From NCBI RefSeq assembly GCF_009937955.1, contig NZ_AP018439.1, positions 1,798,001 through 1,862,000 on the forward strand: a stretch of 64,000 nucleotides of DNA, read 5' to 3'. Below the pieces are notes generated by a model. That model ran no database searches and was not told the origin of the DNA. It worked only from the letters and a program-made list of their open reading frames with translations. The stretch's first letter is position 1; the number at the start of each line of letters is the position of its first letter. Position numbers and translations under genes: made by a program. Positions 39,911 through 48,258 of the stretch are shown one piece after another. The stretch comes from Undibacterium sp. KW1 (lineage in GTDB: Bacteria > Pseudomonadota > Gammaproteobacteria > Burkholderiales > Burkholderiaceae_D).

Positions 39911-40474
39911 GTGCTCGTGTCTGGACTTATCCGTAATTTCCTGACGGTCATACTGGCCCTGTTTGCTTGCTGCATAGTCCGCCGCCGTGCAACTGCAAAT
40001 GCTACTGCAGGTGACCGTGTGACTTCGTATTTCTGGATCACGCCATGGGATACTGGCATCAGGACTTTGAAGAGTGAAAAATACTTCCAGTTCGCAGAAT
40101 CAGCACAACTGGACTTTGTCATCAAAACCGCTTTGTTGCGCCCCATGCTGAGTAGCGGAACGGCTTTTGTCAATGTATCGCAACTGGCCAGTTTCATGAA
40201 ACCCATGCAAATTTTCCAGAGAGTGCGGGTCGAGACGCGCATCATGCATGCAGATGAAAAATGTGCATATTTTTCACATGCATTCTACGCAGGTGATGCG
40301 CTACATGTTGAGCCACATGCTGAACTACTGGTCAAAATGAAATTCAAACGCGGGCGCTTAACGGTAAGCCCATTTGAATTGCTGGGCTTGCGTTTTGACG
40401 AGCCACCTGCGCAGCTCTTGGCCTGGGAGCAGGCGATGGCGGCAATGACATCAGTGCGAAACGCATCGCAATAA
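39911..40474 (+). CDS. Hotdog-fold thioesterase-like membrane-anchored protein
   Basis: 187 residues from GTG 39911 (AAAAGGAC just upstream). One N-terminal membrane helix (NFLTVILALFACCIV) is followed by a domain resembling THEM6/4HBT_2 acyl-CoA thioesterase-like proteins: WITPWDTGIRTLKSEKYFQFAESAQLDFV, and the strand pair QIFQRVRVETRIMHADEKCAYF. Substrate unknown. It is 84 bp downstream of the SDR gene and convergent with the next gene, whose stop is only 2 bp away. Confidence 0.65.
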   Translation: MLVSGLIRNFLTVILALFACCIVRRRATANATAGDRVTSYFWITPWDTGIRTLKSEKYFQFAESAQLDFVIKTALLRPMLSSGTAFVNVSQLASFMKPMQIFQRVRVETRIMHADEKCAYFSHAFYAGDALHVEPHAELLVKMKFKRGRLTVSPFELLGLRFDEPPAQLLAWEQAMAAMTSVRNASQ

Positions 40475-40476
40475 AA

Positions 40477-41232
40477 TTACCGTCCGCCAGACACATCAAC
40501 AAAACTGCCAGTGATATAAGAAGCCGCATCACTCAACAAAAAACTGATGGTAGATGCCACTTCTTCCGGTGCTCCACCGCGCAACATGGGTACATTGGTT
40601 TTCAGTCTTTCTACCCGGTTCGCCTCGCCTCCATCGGCGTGCATGGTGGTGTGTATCAACCCAGGCCGCACGCTGTTGACACGTATGCCTTCAGCCGCCA
40701 CTTCTACCGACAAGCCCTTGGTCAGGGTATCTATGGCCCCCTTGGTCGCCGCATAATCAATGTATTCAAAAGCTGAACCAAGACGTGCCGCAGCTGAAGA
40801 GACATTGACGATGGCGCCGCCTTTGCCTCCGTGCCTGGTTGACATGCGTTTCACCGCTTCGCGGCAGCATAGAAAATAACTGGTGACATTGGTAGTGAGC
40901 AGGCGGTTGATGCGCTCTGCCGTCAAGTCTTCCAGGCGGCATTGCTGCATGAGTATGCCAGCATTATTGACCAGCGCATCGAGCTTGCCGAGCCGCGCAT
41001 CTATTTCATTGAACAGGCGTACGACCTCTGTTTCAATGGCAACATCAGCTTGCAGGGCAATCGCCGTACCGCCTTGCGCCTCTATCTCTTGCACGACTTG
41101 CTGTGCCGCTTCATGATTGTGCAGGTAGTTGATGCAGACGACATAACCGGCAGCGGCCAGTTGCTTTGCCGTAGCGGCACCTATGCCGCGGCTACCACCT
41201 GTGACCAATGCTACTTTAGCGGTTTTTGTCAT
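40477..41232 (-). CDS. SDR family oxidoreductase (FabG/glucose dehydrogenase-like)
   Basis: 251 residues: TGGSRGIGAAT at residues 11-21, NNAGIL near 90, the catalytic Ser in VNVSSAAARLG and YAATKGAIDTL near 158, and the C-terminal YITGSFVDVSGGR typical of FabG-like SDRs. Substrate unknown. ATG 41232 has AAGGAGTCGTC upstream. The 194 bp separating it from uup contain two small hairpins (41358-41376 and 41385-41410) that look like dispersed repeats. Confidence 0.92.
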   Translation of the reverse strand: MTKTAKVALVTGGSRGIGAATAKQLAAAGYVVCINYLHNHEAAQQVVQEIEAQGGTAIALQADVAIETEVVRLFNEIDARLGKLDALVNNAGILMQQCRLEDLTAERINRLLTTNVTSYFLCCREAVKRMSTRHGGKGGAIVNVSSAAARLGSAFEYIDYAATKGAIDTLTKGLSVEVAAEGIRVNSVRPGLIHTTMHADGGEANRVERLKTNVPMLRGGAPEEVASTISFLLSDAASYITGSFVDVSGGR

Positions 41233-41426
41233 GACGACTCCTTCTTAAATTATCCATCAAGAACGCATAAAATATATCATCCAGCTATGGTAACCGGGAT
41301 GAAAAATCTTCGCTGACAGAGTGGACTTAGAGCGGGAAAGGAGTTGGGAGGGGAGGTGGTGCGCATGACGCACCCTACTGAATCGCATCCCTTGCAGTTG
41401 CGAGGGATGCTGTGCGCTGTGGACAA

Positions 41427-43337
41427 TTAACCTTTACTACGTGCTTCTATCACTTCCCATTTTTCCAGTGCTTCGAGTAATTGCTCGTCAATTTCAGCGT
41501 GGCGAGCATTCAAGAGATTGGCTTGCTCCGGGCCGTTTTTATACAGATTGGCATCGGCCAGTTTTTCGGTGATGGAAGCCTGCTCGGCTTCCAGAGAAGC
41601 GATCAGTTTGGGCAATTCTTCCAGTTCACGCTGCTCTTTGTAGCTGAGCTTTTTCGGCTTGGCTGCTGCCGGCGCACTCATGGTCGATACTGCTGCCACG
41701 CTTGGTTTTTGCTCGGTCTTCGCTGCTTTGGTAACCGGCACTGTGCTGCGATAGCGTTCCCAGTCGGTATAGCCACCAATAAATTCACGCCACTGTCCTT
41801 CGCCTTCAGCAACGATAACCTGAGTCACCACATTGTCGAGGAAAGTGCGGTCATGGCTGACCAGGAAAACGGTGCCAGTATATTCTTCCAGCAATTCTTC
41901 CAGCAACTCCAGCGTGTCGATATCCAGATCATTAGTCGGTTCATCCAGCACCAGCGCGTTGGCTGGCTTGGCAAACAGGCGGGCCAGCAACAGGCGGTTG
42001 CGTTCACCACCAGACAATGATTTAACCGGAGAACGTGCGCGTTCAGGGGCGAACAAAAAGTCGCCCAGATAAGACATCACATGCTTGCGTTGACCATTCA
42101 CTTCTACCCAGTCACTACCTGGGGCGATTGTGTCCGCCAGGCTGGCTTCTTCATTCAATTGCGCACGCATTTGATCAAAGTAAGCGATCTGCAATTTGCT
42201 GCCTTGCTTGATGGTGCCACTGTCCGGTTCATCCTGCCCCAAAATCAGTTTCAGCAAGGTAGTTTTACCGGCACCATTTTGACCGATGAGACCAACCTTG
42301 TCGCCACGCAAAATAATGCTGGAGAAATCATCGATGATGACTTTCTCGCCAAAGCGCTTGCTGACGTTTTCCAGTTCTGCCACGATCTTTCCTGAGCGTT
42401 CACCAGAGCCTACATCCAGTTTGACCTGGCCTTGCTGTTCACGGCGGGCGCTACGTTGCAGGCGCAATTGTTCCAGGCGCTTGACGCGGCCTTCATCACG
42501 CACGCGGCGGGCTTTGACGCCTTTGCGTATCCAGATTTCTTCCTGCGCCAAAAATTTGTCAAACTTGGCGTTTTCCACTTCTTCATTTTCCAGCAAGTCT
42601 GCCTTGCGGGTCTGGTAAGTCGTGAAATTGCCAGGGAAAGAAGTCAGCTTGCCGCGATCCAGTTCTATGATGCGGGTCGCTACATTATCCAGAAAACTAC
42701 GGTCATGGGTAATGAACAGCACGCTGCCTTTAAAGTCTTTCAGCAGGGCTTCTAGCCATTGTATCGATGAAAAATCCAGGTGATTGGTTGGTTCATCGAG
42801 CAGCAGTACATCCGGTGCGCTGACCAAGGCACAGGCCAGGGCCACGCGCTTTTTCATACCGCCCGACAAAGTGCCCATGATCGCGTCTTTTGACAGGTTC
42901 AGCTTGTCCAGCGTAGTTTCTACCTTGTTACCCAGACTCCAGGCATCAGCCGCATCCAGTTTTACCTGTATGTCATGCATGCGCTCCATCAGGGCGTCAT
43001 CATTGTCACCGCCAAACTGGCCAGTCAGTGCTTCATATTCCTGCAACAGGGCAGGCAGCTCACCCAGACCGGAAGCCACAGCGTCGAATACGCTGAGTTC
43101 CATGTCAAATTGCGGTTCCTGCTCAACATAGGCGATCTGTATGCCTTGCTGCATGACCAGCAAGCCGTCATCAATCTTGGACGTGCGGGCAATGATCTTC
43201 AGTAAAGAAGACTTGCCAGTACCATTGCGCCCGATCAGGCCTACACGTTCGCCTGCCTCTATGGAAAACTCTGCATGATCGAGCAGAGCAACGTGACCGA
43301 ATGCCAATTGGGCATCGCTTAATGAGATAACTGCCAT
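41427..43337 (-). CDS. uup: ABC-F family ATPase Uup
   Basis: 636 residues. Two ABC cassettes with Walker A GRNGTGKSS and GQNGAGKTT, signatures LSGGMKKR and LSGGERNR, Walker B LLLDEPTNHLD and LVLDEPTNDLD, joined by the linker with AQEEIWIRKGVKARR, and a C-terminal coiled coil (YKEQRELEELPKLIASLEAEQ) that marks Uup. ABC-F proteins act on ribosomes; Uup is linked to precise excision of transposons. I chose ATG 43337, giving MAVISLSDAQLAFG, over the upstream start at 43361. Confidence 0.93.
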   Translation of the reverse strand: MAVISLSDAQLAFGHVALLDHAEFSIEAGERVGLIGRNGTGKSSLLKIIARTSKIDDGLLVMQQGIQIAYVEQEPQFDMELSVFDAVASGLGELPALLQEYEALTGQFGGDNDDALMERMHDIQVKLDAADAWSLGNKVETTLDKLNLSKDAIMGTLSGGMKKRVALACALVSAPDVLLLDEPTNHLDFSSIQWLEALLKDFKGSVLFITHDRSFLDNVATRIIELDRGKLTSFPGNFTTYQTRKADLLENEEVENAKFDKFLAQEEIWIRKGVKARRVRDEGRVKRLEQLRLQRSARREQQGQVKLDVGSGERSGKIVAELENVSKRFGEKVIIDDFSSIILRGDKVGLIGQNGAGKTTLLKLILGQDEPDSGTIKQGSKLQIAYFDQMRAQLNEEASLADTIAPGSDWVEVNGQRKHVMSYLGDFLFAPERARSPVKSLSGGERNRLLLARLFAKPANALVLDEPTNDLDIDTLELLEELLEEYTGTVFLVSHDRTFLDNVVTQVIVAEGEGQWREFIGGYTDWERYRSTVPVTKAAKTEQKPSVAAVSTMSAPAAAKPKKLSYKEQRELEELPKLIASLEAEQASITEKLADANLYKNGPEQANLLNARHAEIDEQLLEALEKWEVIEARSKG

Positions 43338-43512
43338 AAAACCCTGTGGAACCGGCATCATGGAGATGCGCGGACATAAATTGGAGAAAAGCAGTATTGT
43401 ACGCTAGGGGGCACCTAAACTCATCTGCTGAATTGATTGTTGGCCCAAGCTCAGGTAAGATGGCGGGCTGATTGAGAAATGCACAAGCAAATCCGGGCAT
43501 TTTTCACCGTGT

Positions 43513-43587
43513 CTCGCCGTAGTTCAATGGATAGAACGTATGCCTCCTAAGCGTAAGATACAGGTTCGATTCCTGTCGGCGGGACCA
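43513..43587 (+). tRNA. tRNA-Arg (anticodon CCU)
   Basis: Cloverleaf read by hand: acceptor CTCGCCG pairs with CGGCGGG (one T-G pair), D arm GTTC...GAAC, anticodon arm TATGC-CTCCTAA-GCGTA with anticodon CCT, T arm ACAGG-TTCGATT-CCTGT, discriminator A and encoded CCA. An integrase gene follows 176 bp later in the same direction, so this gene's 3' end is the likely phage attachment site. Confidence 0.95.
43565..43587 (+). other. Putative attL core at tRNA-Arg 3' end
   Basis: Tyrosine integrases next to tRNA genes usually recombine within the T arm and acceptor end and restore the tRNA. The second copy (attR) should repeat this 3' segment beyond the right edge of the window; I cannot see it, so the exact core is inferred. 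Confidence 0.5.
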
Positions 43588-43711
43588 GTTGCACATTCAG
43601 CAAACCATCAAAAACAGCAGAAAATCTAGTTAAATCAACGAGTTAAGTGAATTTTTAACTGTCCTTCTATTCTGCAAAATCCCGATAAATAACTATATTT
43701 TAGTTCTGTCT

Positions 43712-43740
43712 TTACACCGGATTTACACCATAATTACACC
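43712..43740 (+). repeat. Three TTACACC repeats at exact 11-bp spacing upstream of integrase
   Basis: TTACACC occurs at 43712-43718, 43723-43729 and 43734-43740, one helical turn apart, between the tRNA and the integrase start. This is the place and spacing expected of integrase arm-type or excisionase binding sites. Confidence 0.6.
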
Positions 43741-43763
43741 AGCATTTATTTTTGGGGTGATAT

Positions 43764-44780
43764 ATGGCTAGCTATACCAAACGTCAGGGCGCTTGGCGGG
43801 CTCAGGTTGTGATTAAGGGTATTCGACAAAATAAGACTTTTGCAACAAAAGCGCAAGCTATTGCCTGGGCGACGCAGGTTGAGGTAGATATCAGAAATAA
43901 CCTGGTAACTGGCACGGTCCATGGTAAGACGTTGGAAGATGCTTGCCGCCGCTATGAGAAAGAAGTGTCACCTACCAAGCGTGGCCACCAGTGGGAAGTG
44001 AAGCGCCTCACCTGGATGTGTGACTATCAAGTATTCGGAAAGCGCCTCGGCGACTATGAGCTGGTGAACATCACCCCGGAAGTGCTGGGCAAATTCCGCG
44101 ACATGCGCCTGGCGGGCACGCCTGAATGGCGGGCGGTGACCGGATCCACCTTTAACCGCGACCTTAATCTGCTGAGTAATGTATTTCACACTGCGGTCAA
44201 GGAATGGCAGTGGATTGTGCAAAGCCCCACACGTAACGTCAGGCGGCCTAAAGAATCACCTTCGCGTGACAGGTTGATATCGGATGATGAGATTGAGCGC
44301 ATCAGCGTCAATCTGGGCTTTGATTTTCGGCCGGTGACGACCAAAAAACAGGCTGCTGGGGCTGCATTCTTATTTGCTATCGAGACAGCAATGCGCCAGG
44401 CGGAGATTTGTAGCCTGACCAACAAGTCGATCAAGGGGCGAGTCGCCCATCTGGATAGTACAAAGAATGGCTCAGAGCGTGATGTGCCCTTGTCGAAGGT
44501 AGCGCGGGAGATATTGGTCTGCCTGCCGGTGCAAGAAAAAGATGATGTCCCTCTGTTTTTGCAGACGCCGCCAAGGCTAAGCGCTATCTTTGCCAAGGCA
44601 ACAGCCCAATGCCTGATTGAAAATCTCACCTTTCACGACACTCGCCATGAAGCCATCACGCGCCTAGCCAAGAAACTGAACGTGCTAGACCTGGCGCGCA
44701 TGGTGGGGCATAAGGACTTGCGCATGCTGCAAATTTATTACAACGAGACTGCAGAAAACATGGCTGACAGGCTGGATTAG
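43764..44780 (+). CDS. Tyrosine recombinase / phage integrase
   Basis: 338 residues with an N-terminal arm/core-binding part (MASYTKRQGAWRAQVVIKGI) and a catalytic domain with the first Arg in FAIETAMRQAEICSLT (about residue 212), HDTRHEAITRLAK (HxxR, about 293), HKD and the nucleophile Tyr in MLQIYYNETAENMADRLD. It sits beside tRNA-Arg and shares its direction. Its stop overlaps the convergent excisionase-like gene by 3 bp. It integrates and excises the prophage. Confidence 0.95.
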   Translation: MASYTKRQGAWRAQVVIKGIRQNKTFATKAQAIAWATQVEVDIRNNLVTGTVHGKTLEDACRRYEKEVSPTKRGHQWEVKRLTWMCDYQVFGKRLGDYELVNITPEVLGKFRDMRLAGTPEWRAVTGSTFNRDLNLLSNVFHTAVKEWQWIVQSPTRNVRRPKESPSRDRLISDDEIERISVNLGFDFRPVTTKKQAAGAAFLFAIETAMRQAEICSLTNKSIKGRVAHLDSTKNGSERDVPLSKVAREILVCLPVQEKDDVPLFLQTPPRLSAIFAKATAQCLIENLTFHDTRHEAITRLAKKLNVLDLARMVGHKDLRMLQIYYNETAENMADRLD

Positions 44781-45052
44781 TGTTTCTCTTTGTATTTTTC
44801 CACCCAGGAGATGACCTCGGTGGCTTTATATAAGGGCTGGCCTTTGTGTCCCTTGGCAGAGGGAAGGCGCACCGCGCGCGGGAAATCAGGCAAGCAGGCC
44901 AGCCGTTCGCGAACCGTTGCCGGGTCGCGCTTGATGTACTCGGCTATCGTGCTGATGTCCCACATGTCAATGCTCAGCGGAATGGCTGGCTTGATGTGCC
45001 TTGCCACCGCACTGGCCAGGCGTTCAATAAGATCTGGTTCGTTTGTGTTCAT
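44777..45052 (-). CDS. Excisionase/AlpA-like DNA-binding protein candidate
   Basis: 91 residues from ATG 45052. The central region DMWDISTIAEYIKRDPATVRERLACLPDFP reads as a winged-helix/AlpA-type HTH, followed by PRAVRLPSAKGHKGQPLYKATEVISWVEKY, the basic 'wing' and last helix seen in MerR-like excisionases. Location next to int and last in the early operon supports excisionase. The longer frame from 45118 is not needed. Start overlaps the preceding gene's stop by 4 bp. Confidence 0.65.
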   Translation of the reverse strand: MNTNEPDLIERLASAVARHIKPAIPLSIDMWDISTIAEYIKRDPATVRERLACLPDFPRAVRLPSAKGHKGQPLYKATEVISWVEKYKEKH

Positions 45053-45513
45053 GCTGTCCTCGATATCTTTTGTGTGTCTGTAGAGAACTCCACCATTGCG
45101 GCAATAAAGTCCTTCCACTCATGTCTTGTGAAATTCAGTGAAAGGGCTTGCTCGTCTCCCTCCCAAAGACCGCAGGCTTCGAGCGTCTGGCCTTCATGGT
45201 TCCACCAGGCTCCGCGAATTGATGTGCCCCAGTTCAGCCGCCCTGCAAAAAATGACATGTTGATCATGAGTAGGTACCATCGGTAATCATCTTCGTTTTC
45301 TGTGTAGCGGATGATTGTTTGGTTGCTGATTGCGGCGCAAACTTCCAATGCTTTGCGGGCAAACATCTCGCCTATATCGCTGTCGTAGGTCGTAAAGCAA
45401 AAAATGTAGTCGGCTAAAAATGCAGATCGGCTCATTTCATCATCCAACTCGCATTGAATGCGGTAGCTGTTTTCAAGCAGATTCTTGTAGTTACCTGTTT
45501 TATCTTGGCTCAT
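45049..45513 (-). CDS. Phage protein of unknown function (154 aa)
   Basis: 154 residues, acidic and rich in aromatic residues (FCFTTYDSDIGEMFARKALE, RYTENEDDYRWYLLMINMSFF, RGAWWNHEGQ). No signal peptide or known motif. ATGA overlaps on both sides (45049-45052 and 45510-45513) place it firmly in the early operon. I do not recognise it. Confidence 0.7.
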   Translation of the reverse strand: MSQDKTGNYKNLLENSYRIQCELDDEMSRSAFLADYIFCFTTYDSDIGEMFARKALEVCAAISNQTIIRYTENEDDYRWYLLMINMSFFAGRLNWGTSIRGAWWNHEGQTLEACGLWEGDEQALSLNFTRHEWKDFIAAMVEFSTDTQKISRTA

Positions 45514-46502
45514 GCCTTATTCTCCGGAAATCCATTGTGTTCAATGCCATCAAGCAAACGACCAGCGGCCTTTTTGCCTACACGAAAAATCTGCATAGCG
45601 TCGGTTCCCTGCAAGAATGATATGGGCTCAGTGATGTCATGTGTTGAGCCATCAATATGTAGCACGGTTGTTGGTACTGTGCATTTACGGCCGTAGATGT
45701 CATCCAGATCGCTTTGATCCTCATGGGGCTCTGCTATCCTGCGGGATTGATACAGCGCGTTGCACTCGCCTTCCAGCATTTGGCTGATTGGTTTCCATTC
45801 GCCCCATTGTTTAAAATGGAAGGTGGTGCTGGTTGCCTGGCATTGATCGCGCAAGTTCCTAACCCATGTGGGATGTTTTGGTCTGGCGTATGGGCCTGAT
45901 TCGCCTCCTGCGATTATCCATTCGGGCAACAGTTTAGCCGGTATTTGCCCCAGGTCGCCAAGGGCTGGCTCATAGCTCCAGAATCGAATAGGTGCTGGAA
46001 TGGCTTTAAGCTTGGGTGCATCGCGCAGCATTTCGGTTCTGTTGACGATGCTTGCGCCTAACCAGACATTGGCTGGCCAGCCCCGCTTTGGGCAAGTCCA
46101 GCTATATGGTGCCATGCTCTCGACATTGCCTATGCGCTTTGTGAGCAGCAGCCAGTCAAGATTCGGCGTTGCGGCAATCAGTTCAAACAGATCAGCGCGC
46201 CAATCATCTGACACTGCGTTGTCGAATACATCTGCAAGGCTGGCGCAAAAGACGCGCTGGCGGTGTCCATGCTTAGCAAAAAAATCTTCATGCGCTGCAT
46301 TCCAAGCCAATGGTTTTTGCCAGTTGCTTTTACTGGTGCGGCGACGTGGCGCGCCTGGTCCCCAGTTGATCGCAGTGCCGCCTGCAAATCGCGCATTGCG
46401 CGTCTCTGCATAGCAATGATCGCAGCCTGGGCCTACTTTTTGGCAGCCTTCCCAGGGGTTGAAGGTGTGGTCGCACCATTCTATTTTTGTGTTTTCGCTC
46501 AT
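45510..46502 (-). CDS. Phage Gp37/Gp68-family protein (DUF5131)
   Basis: 330 residues. The start SENTKIEWCDHTFNPWEGC and the following VGPGCDHCYAE give the cysteine pattern of the DUF5131 (Gp37/Gp68) family, distantly related to radical-SAM/SPL-like folds; further family marks are VFCASLADVFD, LLLTKR and WIIAGGESGP. The molecular function is unknown. I chose ATG 46502, preceded by GGGAGGAAGTGAGA. The gene is common in prophage early regions. Confidence 0.85.
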   Translation of the reverse strand: MSENTKIEWCDHTFNPWEGCQKVGPGCDHCYAETRNARFAGGTAINWGPGAPRRRTSKSNWQKPLAWNAAHEDFFAKHGHRQRVFCASLADVFDNAVSDDWRADLFELIAATPNLDWLLLTKRIGNVESMAPYSWTCPKRGWPANVWLGASIVNRTEMLRDAPKLKAIPAPIRFWSYEPALGDLGQIPAKLLPEWIIAGGESGPYARPKHPTWVRNLRDQCQATSTTFHFKQWGEWKPISQMLEGECNALYQSRRIAEPHEDQSDLDDIYGRKCTVPTTVLHIDGSTHDITEPISFLQGTDAMQIFRVGKKAAGRLLDGIEHNGFPENKA

Positions 46503-46504
46503 TC

Positions 46505-46918
46505 TCACTTCCTCCCGTTGATTTCGTCGCAAACTTCTTCAGCAAACCTGATTCCCATAGCAGCAACCTGTATTGCTTCCTTGCGCATTTTTTCCAGATC
46601 CCGGCGTTTCTGATTCACTTTCACTTCATCCCAGAGTTCGTCAACTTCTTCTTTGAGAATAGAAAATCCTTCATGGGCGCTGTTGAACGGTGGCCAAGAT
46701 GCGCGGGCGTTTGCAATTTCGTGGCGCGCCGCTTCGATTGCTGGTGACTGCCGTGTATTCCATTTGCGGACTGCTGTTTCTTCGTCGGCGTCAGCAATGC
46801 AAACGCGGCATTTATCACATTGAATTGTCCAAAATGAATTGGCAGTGATGCATTTGTCCGCGTTCATGGTGGCTTTGCCGTTGCAAAACGGGCAGACGTC
46901 CAAGTGTAGTTTTCTCAT
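46505..46918 (-). CDS. Lar-like zinc-ribbon fused to MazG-like domain
   Basis: 137 residues. The N-terminal part has CPFC (9-12) and CDKC (34-37) with the VRKWNTR end typical of Lar-type restriction-alleviation proteins (about residues 1-56). The C-terminal part contains FSILKEEVDELWDEVK (85-100), the acidic EExxE...E motif of all-alpha NTP pyrophosphatases (MazG-like), and a second helix AIQVAAMGIRFAEEV. Lar proteins modulate host type I restriction; MazG-like proteins hydrolyse NTPs. The fusion is my inference from reading. It follows AGGAGGGCAAT. Confidence 0.68.
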   Translation of the reverse strand: MRKLHLDVCPFCNGKATMNADKCITANSFWTIQCDKCRVCIADADEETAVRKWNTRQSPAIEAARHEIANARASWPPFNSAHEGFSILKEEVDELWDEVKVNQKRRDLEKMRKEAIQVAAMGIRFAEEVCDEINGRK

Positions 46919-46922
46919 ATTG

Positions 46923-46941
46923 CCCTCCTAAAAGTCTTCGT
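46923..46941 (+). repeat. 19-bp direct repeat, copy 1 (partner 47165-47183)
   Basis: Identical CCCTCCTAAAAGTCTTCGT. On the coding strand it is the Shine-Dalgarno leader of the Lar-like gene; copy 2 is the leader of the 71-residue gene and encodes the RT's last codons. Confidence 0.9.
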
Positions 46942-46944
46942 TAG

Positions 46945-47160
46945 TTATTTTCTGGCTATACCCTTGCTTTTTATCCAGCGAGAAAGCCCATCATTTGTAG
47001 CTAGTTTTAAAACGCAACGCCCATCTTTCATATAAACAGCCAGGCCTAATTCAACTAGTCTCTTTGCGCTGTTTTTGTTTGTGCGGCCATCTCTGAAGAA
47101 TTGGTATGCTCTCAGGCGTATGCGTGGAGGCCAGGACTCAGGAGTGTCGGGGTCTAGCAT
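46945..47160 (-). CDS. Small phage protein of unknown function (71 aa)
   Basis: 71 residues, basic, with a possible winged-helix outline (RLRAYQFFRDGRTNKNSAKRL, then VELGLAVYMKDGRCVLKLA and a LSRWIKSKG end). ATG 47160 is preceded by AGGAGGGTCGC and overlaps the RT stop. The gene is framed by the 19-bp repeat, so it may be a cassette gained or lost by recombination at these leaders. Function unknown. Confidence 0.65.
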   Translation of the reverse strand: MLDPDTPESWPPRIRLRAYQFFRDGRTNKNSAKRLVELGLAVYMKDGRCVLKLATNDGLSRWIKSKGIARK

Positions 47161-48254
47161 GCGACCCTCCTAAAAGTCTTCGTCAATTGTTTATCCACCG
47201 CAAATCCCCTGCGCAGCGCCAGCCGGGCCAGCAAGGCGCGGTCGTGGTGGCTGGCGGGGCTTTGGCGTAGCAGGCCAAAGTAGCTATTTGCCGTGGTGTG
47301 AAAATCTGCGTCCGGTGCCGCACGCATGCGGGCCTGGGCTTCGTGTACTGTCCTGCGGCGGGTGGTCGTGTGCCATGGCTTGATGACGTGGCCGACAAAA
47401 TCTACTCCTCGAGTAACTGGCTGCAGGATGGTTTTGCTGTGGTTCAGCCTTGCGCCCAGGTTGGCGGGCAGCCAGGCGTCTATCTTTGCCAGTGCATCAT
47501 TGAGCCAGGCTGCTGAGTCGTGCAGAATGATGAAGTCATCGACGTAGCGTATGTAATGCCTGGCGCGTAGCTGGTGCTTGGCGTACTGGTCCAGCGTGTC
47601 CAGATAGACATTCGCAAAGAACTGGCTGGACAGGTTGCCGATAGGCAGACCCAGATGCGCCGGCTGATTTGTCAGGCGTTTGTGTGCCGGTACCAGCGAC
47701 GCCAGTTGCGCAGCGCCGCGCAGCTCAAAATTCTGACGCGGGTCGTGCCACAGGATGGTGTTGGCCAAGTCAATCCAGAAAGGTTCATCGATGCGCTTTG
47801 CGAGCTGCTGTTGCACGATGGATTTATCGATCTGCACAAAGAAGTTGGCAAGGTCCATCTTGAGATAGTACGTAGGCTTAGACCAGTTCTGCGATGCGCT
47901 GCGGATTTTGGCCTCTAATCGCTTGGCGGCATACAGCGTGCCGCGCCCTGGTATGCATGCGCAGCTATCCGCAATAAAGCTGGCGTAAAAACGCGGGGCG
48001 ATGTGGTTGTACAGCAGGTGATGCACAATGCGGTCGCGGAAGTCTGCCGCCCATACCTCGCGGGCTTTGGGCTTGGTGACAACAAAACAGATGGACTTGC
48101 CGGGCGCGTAGGTGCCTGCGGCCAGTTCGCCGTGCAGCTTGATCAGATTGCGTTCAAGGTCTGCTTCAAATGCCAGCGCGCTAGGCGTGTTGCGCTTGCT
48201 TTGGCGACAGTCGAAGTAGGCTTGTACCAGTGATTCAAAAGTAAAATTTTGCAT
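47154..48254 (-). CDS. DGR-type reverse transcriptase
   Basis: 366 residues. Reverse-transcriptase motifs: YLKMDLANFFVQID (catalytic Asp about residue 134), LGLPIGNLSSQFFANVYLD (205-211 IGNLSSQ) and RYVDDFIIL (YVDD 237-240). The IGxxxSQ form of motif 4 is the mark of diversity-generating retroelements, where other RTs have QGxxxSP. It copies TR RNA into cDNA with errors at adenines, used to rewrite the VRs. I chose ATG 48254; the longer frame adds 23 residues. It starts 4 bp after the PAPS-reductase-like gene stop. No maturase or CRISPR context is present. Confidence 0.95.
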   Translation of the reverse strand: MQNFTFESLVQAYFDCRQSKRNTPSALAFEADLERNLIKLHGELAAGTYAPGKSICFVVTKPKAREVWAADFRDRIVHHLLYNHIAPRFYASFIADSCACIPGRGTLYAAKRLEAKIRSASQNWSKPTYYLKMDLANFFVQIDKSIVQQQLAKRIDEPFWIDLANTILWHDPRQNFELRGAAQLASLVPAHKRLTNQPAHLGLPIGNLSSQFFANVYLDTLDQYAKHQLRARHYIRYVDDFIILHDSAAWLNDALAKIDAWLPANLGARLNHSKTILQPVTRGVDFVGHVIKPWHTTTRRRTVHEAQARMRAAPDADFHTTANSYFGLLRQSPASHHDRALLARLALRRGFAVDKQLTKTFRRVAC

Positions 48255-48258
48255 GGTT

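Noticed and set aside
41385..41410. Terminator after uup (GCATCCCT / AGGGATGC)
   Set aside because: No T-run follows on the minus strand; it and the 41358-41376 hairpin look like dispersed repeats.
43712..43740. CRISPR-like array
   Set aside because: Seven-base repeats at 11-bp period are far too short and lack spacers.
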